Assembly (NCBI RefSeq): GCF_020497125.1
Contig: NC_059075.1
Location: 60,779,321 to 60,843,320 of the forward strand
Length of the DNA stretch: 64,000 bases
Direction of reading: 5' to 3'
Origin: Mauremys mutica
Lineage: Eukaryota > Chordata > Testudines > Geoemydidae
Positions 59,010 through 64,000 of the stretch are shown in pieces. Both the position numbers and the translations under genes were made by a program. Below the pieces are notes generated by a model. The model was not told where the DNA came from. It saw nothing but the letters and a program-made list of their open reading frames with translations, and ran no database searches. How positions within the stretch are numbered: the first letter of the stretch is position 1; every line of letters starts with the position of its first letter.

Positions 59010-60397
59010 ATTTTTATTTCTTTTTAGTTTAACCTTAACTCTGAAATTCCTGGGCAATAATTACAACCTCCTTTTTTACTTTATATCACTAATACATACT
59101 CCTGCCTTTAATTTCAGTGTAATGTTTTTGTCTGTAATGGGAACAACTGACAGCATGTTTTGGAAGTCTAATAATAATAATAATGAATACATTTCCTTAC
59201 TGAATGAAAACAGAAGTTCTTCTAAGTATTTAGAAATTAAGAGCTTGATTCTGTTTTCTGTTTTCAGTTACGCTAATGTAAATCAGGAATATAACTATTG
59301 GGATCAGTAAAGTTACATCTGTGTGAAGTTGATGAGAGAGGAGAATTAAAAGGAAGTGGAAAAAGTACTCTATCAAGAAAAGTAATTAACAGGAGTGTGA
59401 AAGGTAGAGTGAACTCTGGGGTGCTTTAGATTCAGATGTCCCTAAATTTGCTTCTGTCTGGTTCCCATCCTCTACCGTGTCATCTATGTAAGTTGCATCA
59501 CACATTTGGTAACCATAATAATGAGGACTTTCCAAAAGATAGGAAAATACCGTGGGTCCTTTAAGATTCCTTTGTTGAATGTGTATTTTCTGCTTGTGTG
59601 TGTGTGTGTGTGTGTGGTTTTGTTTTTTGTATAAAAGAGAATAGTATACAAAAGGGTTAGGTTCTGGTTTGATCTGAGTTTGGGGCAAAGTTTTAGGATC
59701 AAGTCTGATTTTTATTTGGACCTGACACAAAACTCTGGTTCCAAACACCCGTGATGTTAGCAATTTAAGGCCCACTCTAACTTTATCTGAACCACTTTAG
59801 CTTTTCTTAAATTCAATCTTTGAACAGTCCAGTGACTTTTCAGGCTATCCCCACTTCCTGAAACCAGAGAAGCTGTGGGAGGGGCTTTATGTAGTAATGA
59901 GGCAAGAATTCAGACTTAATCCTCTAGATGTAGAGGGGCAGGAGATGCCCATCCAAGTTGTTTGAGAGAGAACCCAATCTCTCTGCAATATTTACACTAA
60001 TTGCTCATAACTAGCGTACCAGAAACCAGGATCAACGCTTTGCTTATAGGATCAACATGTTTATATTTTGTTTCATGGCAGCAGGAGAAAACGGCTAAGC
60101 ACAGACTGCCTAAGCTGCTTCATGTCCTATCTGCTCACTGCCAAATACTGTGTGCCCTTCTCAGAACAACCCAAAGGGGAAACCCCCTTTTTCACTCTCT
60201 CAGAAGTTCCTTTGAAACTTTGGATGGTCACTGGTGATCTTGCCTGTAGCTCTCAGCAATGCAGGAACAGCAGCATTCTGTGGCTCTAATCAGCAGAACT
60301 ACAGCACGTGCCTCTGGGGATGGCAAGCATGAGATGGGACATAGTGAAGAGAAGGGATAATGGTATTAGAGGAAGGGGCTGTTGGGATTGCTTCCAT
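59010..60397. other. Unassigned sequence with a TG microsatellite
   Basis: A (TG)n run lies at about 59594-59618, and an ATA/AAT run near 59169. No gene. Confidence 0.45.
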
Positions 60398-60552
60398 TTT
60401 GCCCATTTGCAGGGGCGGCAGCTGGTAGGGATCCAGCCTGGGAGCTGAGAACCAACAGGGGGCCCTGGGAGCTGTAGTTCCTTGGTTAGCTCCCTGCCTA
60501 TAGAGCCAGCCCTGGAGCAGGGAAAGAATTACATTTCCCAGCATTCCCTTGG
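60398..60552. repeat. Block nearly identical to 61726-61878
   Basis: From cccatttgcaggggcggcag to cattcccttggccac, about 153 bp match the later copy with two differences seen by eye. The flanks do not match. Confidence 0.85.
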
Positions 60553-60624
60553 CCACAGATAAGAGATAAGGGAGTTTGCAGCATTTCTCAGTTCCGCATT
60601 CTCCCTCACCAGAGCAAATTGTGG

Positions 60625-60860
60625 CTAAACCCCTAGACTGAGTTTCATGAGATCTAAGTTCACTTCCCAGCTCTGTCTCAGACTTTGTGTGACCCTGGGC
60701 AAGTCTCTTAATCTCTGGACCTCCATTCTTCATCGTAAAATGGGGGTAACAATACTTTTTCTCCCACCCTCTTGTCTATTTATACTGCAAGTGCTTCAGG
60801 TCAGACTGTCTCTTACTATATATGTGTACAGTGCCCAGCAATCAGTAGCTATACAATAAG
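60625..60860 (+). repeat. MIR / CORE-SINE copy
   Basis: Contains cttcccagctctgtctcaga, gtgtgaccctgggcaagtct and atcgtaaaatgggggtaaca in MIR order, then tgtacagtgcccagcaatca. Confidence 0.85.
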
Positions 60861-60888
60861 ACTCCAGGAATGTCACCGTGCACCACTC

Positions 60889-61035
60889 TGAAGCCTCGAT
60901 GTCTGAGTTAGAGTGAAATGATAGAAGCAGCTACAAGCATGTCTGTGAGCTCTTTGCTCAGAATATCCCCAGGCTGAATCATCACTGGGTTTTGAGGTCT
61001 GTTACCATCCAATTTTTAAGTTCTCCACCATTTTG
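60889..61035 (+). repeat. Direct repeat unit, copy 1
   Basis: From ctctgaagcctcgatgtctg to ccatccaatttttaagtt. It matches copy 2 at 61391-61532 at roughly 75% by eye, about 500 bp away, in the same orientation. Confidence 0.65.
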
Positions 61036-61390
61036 ACTTTATGAATTACACCAGTGCAGTGCACAGCTACAGCAAGGCATGTGTCTTTGCCATGCCTAGA
61101 CCATTGTGAGATCAGAGGTAACTGGACCAATCCCCACCCTTACCCTATACCTAACTTGCATACAATCACTTCATTCACAACAGCACAGATGGTAGATTAC
61201 TTGGCCCAAAAGCCACCTGCACAAATCAATACAAATCTCTCAGCACAGCCCTCCCAGACAAACATCAACACAAGGAGCATACACAATAACGCTGAATATG
61301 CACAGCCCTTCATGGCATCACGCACCACTCATTTGCCACGCACAGAAGTCAACATCACCAGCACACGCATACACAGTAACCTCAAATATT

Positions 61391-61532
61391 GCTCTGAAGC
61401 CTAGAATGTCTGAGTCAGTCTGAAGTTATGGAGACATATACAAGCATGGCTGAGAGCTCTTTTGTTTAGGATATCACTCAGGTTCAGTCATCCCTTGTAT
61501 CTGAGGTCTGTTACAGTCCAGTTTTAAGTTTA
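61391..61532 (+). repeat. Direct repeat unit, copy 2
   Basis: From ctctgaagcctagaatgtct to cagttttaagttt. It lies directly before the CR1 3' fragment. Confidence 0.65.
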
Positions 61533-61534
61533 AG

Positions 61535-61668
61535 GGACAAGATGTCCCTAGCCTCTGTTTGCCAGAAGCTGGGAATGGGCAACATGGGATGGATCACTTG
61601 ATGATTACCTGTTCTGTTCATTCCCTCTGGGGCACCTGCCATTGGCCACTGTTGGAAGACAGGATACT
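61535..61668 (+). mobile_element. CR1 3' UTR fragment, left part (split by a hAT)
   Basis: The stretch tccctagcctctgtttgcca, then gggatggatcacttgatgat, matches 24774-24902. The element resumes at 63156. Confidence 0.8.
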
Positions 61669-61725
61669 GGACCAGACAGGGCTGGCTCTAGGCACCAGCA
61701 AAGCAAGCAGCTGCTTGGGGCAGCC

Positions 61726-61878
61726 CATTTGCAGGGGTGGCAGCTGGCAGGGATCCAGCCTGGGAGCTGAGAACCAACAGGGGGCCCTGGGAGCTGTAGT
61801 TCCTTGGTTAGCTCCCTGCCTATAGAGCCAGCCCTGGAGCAGGGAAAGAATTACATTTCCCAGCATTCCCTTGGCCAC
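61726..61878. repeat. Block nearly identical to 60398-60552
   Basis: Second copy, 1328 bp downstream and in the same orientation, inside the hAT element. It contains ggagctgtagttcc and attacatttcccagcattcc, which are imperfect inverted words. Confidence 0.85.
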
Positions 61879-62822
61879 TATCAACAGGAAAGGGAGGGGG
61901 AGGGATTATGGTAGCTGAAACCTCATGCTGCAGCTTGCTGTGACTGGAGAGCTCACTGCTAGAGCGAGGTGGCACTGTGAATGGGGAACAAGTGTGCCCA
62001 AGGAGTAGAAGGCTTTGCCCCAGATATCCCCTTCAGAAGACATCCCCAGACTGGATTAGGGATACTGGTGTGACCTCATCTTGCAGCCCCCAAAGAAGGA
62101 ATTGGGTGGACTAAATGGACAGTGCCCCTCTCTATCTGAAGCCTAGCAAGGGAGGTATGTGGATCCCACTAGAATTTAAAATGAAAAGTAGGGGAGGGGA
62201 CGCTCTGTACCTGGACAGCTTTAGATACAGTACCAGGCATGTAGGAGGATTTCCACTTCTGAGCCATGGAAGCAGAAACTGACTTTTCCTTTCCAGATTT
62301 AGCTAATATTCAGAAAGGGAATCTAGCACCTGCCTTCCAGATTTGAACATCTCAGAATTCAGGAGTGCTCAAGCTCAATTTGGGCAGCGGTTACTTCATT
62401 TCTCCCAAATCAAATATACTGATCCACTGTAACTTGCTGTAGAAAAAGTAGGATAAAATTGAGTAAGAAATGCTTCCCAGTGGTTTTTAGGACTGGAATT
62501 GCTATTTTCAACAGCCATTGCCTTTTTTCTTTTTTTAGTTTTATTTGTTTAAAAGGAAGACAGTGATATTGCATTGGCAAATTCCCCACAGAAACAAAGA
62601 GTGGAACAAAAGAATAATAAAGGCACCTCAACTTTTCCTCATTTATGGAGGACAGTCTTATAATATGCATCCAGATATCCTCCAATCACACAAGCTGAAA
62701 ATTGTTCTGCTTTACTGCAGTTCTGTAACCATATGGGAACCAATACTGTCTGTGTTCTGTGCACATCCAAAATTCCTGCTGAATGACCCGCCCTGGGAGC
62801 AAGTTATCAGTGACCCAGGGCA

Positions 62823-63105
62823 GGGGTGGAAGGAGGGTGCAGGTGTGTGGGGGGAGAGCCCAGGGCTGGGGCGGCAGGGGGTGGGGGTGGGGAGGCACTG
62901 GTGGGGGGGCAGGGGGAGCCCAGAGCTGGGGCAGCACAGGGTGTGTGGGGGAGAGCCCAGGGCTGGGATGGGATGGTGAGCCCAGGGCTGGGACGGCACG
63001 GGGGTGGGGGTCAGGGGAGTCCCAGAGCTGGGGTGGCAGGGGGTGCAGGTGGGGGGGGAGAGCCCAGGACTGGGGCAGCAGGGCAGTGGGTGGGGGGAGC
63101 CAAAA
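62823..63105. repeat. G-rich irregular minisatellite
   Basis: Repeated words gagcccagggctggg and gcagggggtg with several runs of five to eight G on the plus strand, in irregular units of about 35-60 bp. Open frames of 151, 144, 117 and 95 aa follow from the absence of stops and are not genes. The strand bias and G runs fit G-quadruplex potential. Confidence 0.85.
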
Positions 63106-63155
63106 TTTTTTTTGCTTGGGGAGGCAAAAAACCTAGAGCTGGCCCTGGGGCCAGA

Positions 63156-63202
63156 TGGACCTTTGGTCTGACCCAGTATGGCCGTTCTTATGTTTTTATT
63201 TC
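63156..63202 (+). mobile_element. CR1 3' end, right part after the hAT insertion
   Basis: The stretch tggacctttggtctgaccca, then gtatggccgttcttatg, completes the CR1 3' end begun at 61535. Confidence 0.8.
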
Positions 63203-63406
63203 AGGCTTTCTTTTATACACACTTGACTTTACAAATTACAGCTGTGTGACAGCATGGGCTTTCAGCTACTCATTCTACTAATGATTGAGTTATGCGGGTC
63301 ATTTTAACTAGGGATTTTTTTTCTTGTTAGATTTCTTCATTGAGCAAAGGGAATGATTCAGGTATGGAGTAAGGATCATTCTATCAGTTAATGTCAAAAA
63401 CTTATA

Positions 63407-63682
63407 GGGCTTGATTCCCCTCTCATACTGTGTAAAATACAAGTAACTTCATAGAAGGTCAGGGTTGGAAGGGACCTCAGTAGGTCATCTAGTCCAACCC
63501 CCTGCTCAAAGCAGGACTAATCCCCAGACAGATTCTTGCCCTGGATCCCTAAATGGCTCCCTCAAGGATTGAACTCATAATCCTGGATTTAGCGGGCCAA
63601 TGCTCAAAACACCAAGCTAGCCCTCATTGAGCTGTGTGAAGTTGTATTAGTTTAAACCCACAGTTATACCAGAATCAGGCCT
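63407..63682. mobile_element. MITE-like repeat split by a SINE
   Basis: The left end gggcttgattcccctctca and right end ccagaatcaggcct are imperfect inverted repeats, similar to a MITE common in turtles. The SINE at 63449-63623 lies between the arms. Confidence 0.6.
63449..63623 (-). repeat. tRNA-derived SINE with CR1-like tail
   Basis: On the minus strand it starts with a tRNA-like head: an A-box-like stretch, then gcattggcccgctaaatcc and a B-box gagttcaatcc. It ends with a CR1-like tail (gggttggactagatgaccta, then ccttccaaccctgac). RNA polymerase III would transcribe live copies, and the tail lets CR1 machinery copy them. SINEs of this design are known from turtles. Confidence 0.85.
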
Positions 63683-63719
63683 GCAGCATACTGTGCTTCC
63701 CTTTCATCTGCACATCTCA

Positions 63720-63865
63720 AAGAACGCTGCAAGGGTGGGTGAGCATTCTCATTCGGGTTCTACCAATGGGGCAATCAAAAAACAAATGACTGAGTGACTT
63801 GTCCAGGTTTACACAGCAGCATAGTGACAGCTGGTACAAGAATACAGATCCCCTGATGCCCAAGC
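63720..63865 (-). repeat. MIR copy, minus strand
   Basis: Plus-strand tgagtgacttgtccaggttt, acacagcagcatagtgacag and gatcccctgatgcccaagcc are the reverse of the MIR core and 5' part. Confidence 0.75.
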
Positions 63866-64000
63866 CGCTGCAAAATAAGGGTCTGATACAAAGAATGGCT
63901 GGCGAGACAATAAATCAGATTCAATGGTGTACCTTGACTGCTTTTGTCTCACTCCAGTGACATGAAGCAGGTAGAAACCAGATAAGCTGGATTTACAACT

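Larger units (their letters stand above)
61669..63155. mobile_element. hAT element (1471 bp) inside a CR1 3' UTR
   Basis: The element spans 61677-63147, with ends cagggctggctctagg and cctagagctggccctg, perfect 16-bp inverted repeats. The flanks ggaccaga (61669-61676) and gggccaga (63148-63155) are an 8-bp TSD with one mismatch. Inside are the 153-bp block shared with 60398-60552, about 900 bp of ordinary sequence, and a G-rich minisatellite. No transposase frame is seen. Confidence 0.9.

Noticed and set aside
59594..59618. TG run considered as a Z-DNA or regulatory site
   Set aside because: A plain microsatellite. Nothing nearby supports a function.
62545..63281. Open frames of 117-151 aa rich in Gly, Trp and Arg
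   Set aside because: They translate a G-rich minisatellite within a hAT element.
63540..63623. tRNA-like sequence considered as a tRNA gene
   Set aside because: It has the head, unrelated body and CR1 tail of a SINE, with base changes that break the tRNA stems.

Overview
The window looks like repeat-dense, gene-poor DNA from an amniote, most likely a turtle (Testudines). This rests on many CR1 LINE copies whose 3' ends carry ATTCTATG-type repeats, a tRNA-derived SINE with a CR1-like tail of the turtle type, several hAT-type elements with 8-bp target-site duplications (TSDs), MIR/CORE-SINE copies, LTR elements and many palindromic MITEs. I found no host protein-coding exon, rRNA or functional tRNA. 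The longest open frames lie in GC-rich transposon interiors or minisatellites. The window reads as intergenic or deep intronic sequence.

Layout. 0-13 kb: mostly unassigned DNA with a short hAT element (1.2 kb), two CR1 copies (4.0-4.8, 5.8-7.3 kb) and several MIRs. 13.8-15.6 kb: a CR1 split by a GC-rich hAT element. 16.9-18.1 kb: palindromic MITEs, one inside another. 20.5-21.5 kb: CR1. 27.6-31.5 kb: a Ty3/gypsy-type LTR retrotransposon on the minus strand. It has two LTRs, no gag or protease, and pol domains in the order integrase, reverse transcriptase, RNase H. 31.5-36.9 kb: GC-rich mosaic repeat, CR1, a complete solo LTR with TSD, and small MITEs. 38.3-39.4 kb: CR1 split by a short hAT. 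42.5-43.2 and 45.6-46.2 kb: CR1. 46.4-47.5 kb: a hAT inside a hAT. 48.4-49.3 kb: MIRs, a TIR element inside a MIR, and a scrap of U2 snRNA. 54.1-56.3 kb: microsatellite, 41-bp minisatellite and LTR-like sequence. 57.4-59.0 kb: a hAT element built as an inverted duplication of its own 3' half. 60.4-63.9 kb: local duplications, a CR1 3' end split by a hAT with a G-rich minisatellite, a SINE inside a MITE, and a MIR.

The strongest signals are the gypsy-type element, where integrase runs directly into RT across a readable junction and the LTRs differ by indels but hardly by substitutions; the foldback hAT; and a set of nested insertions whose TSDs, and in two cases paralogous empty sites in this window, order the events. 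All comparisons were made by eye. Family names come from motif recognition, not database searches.
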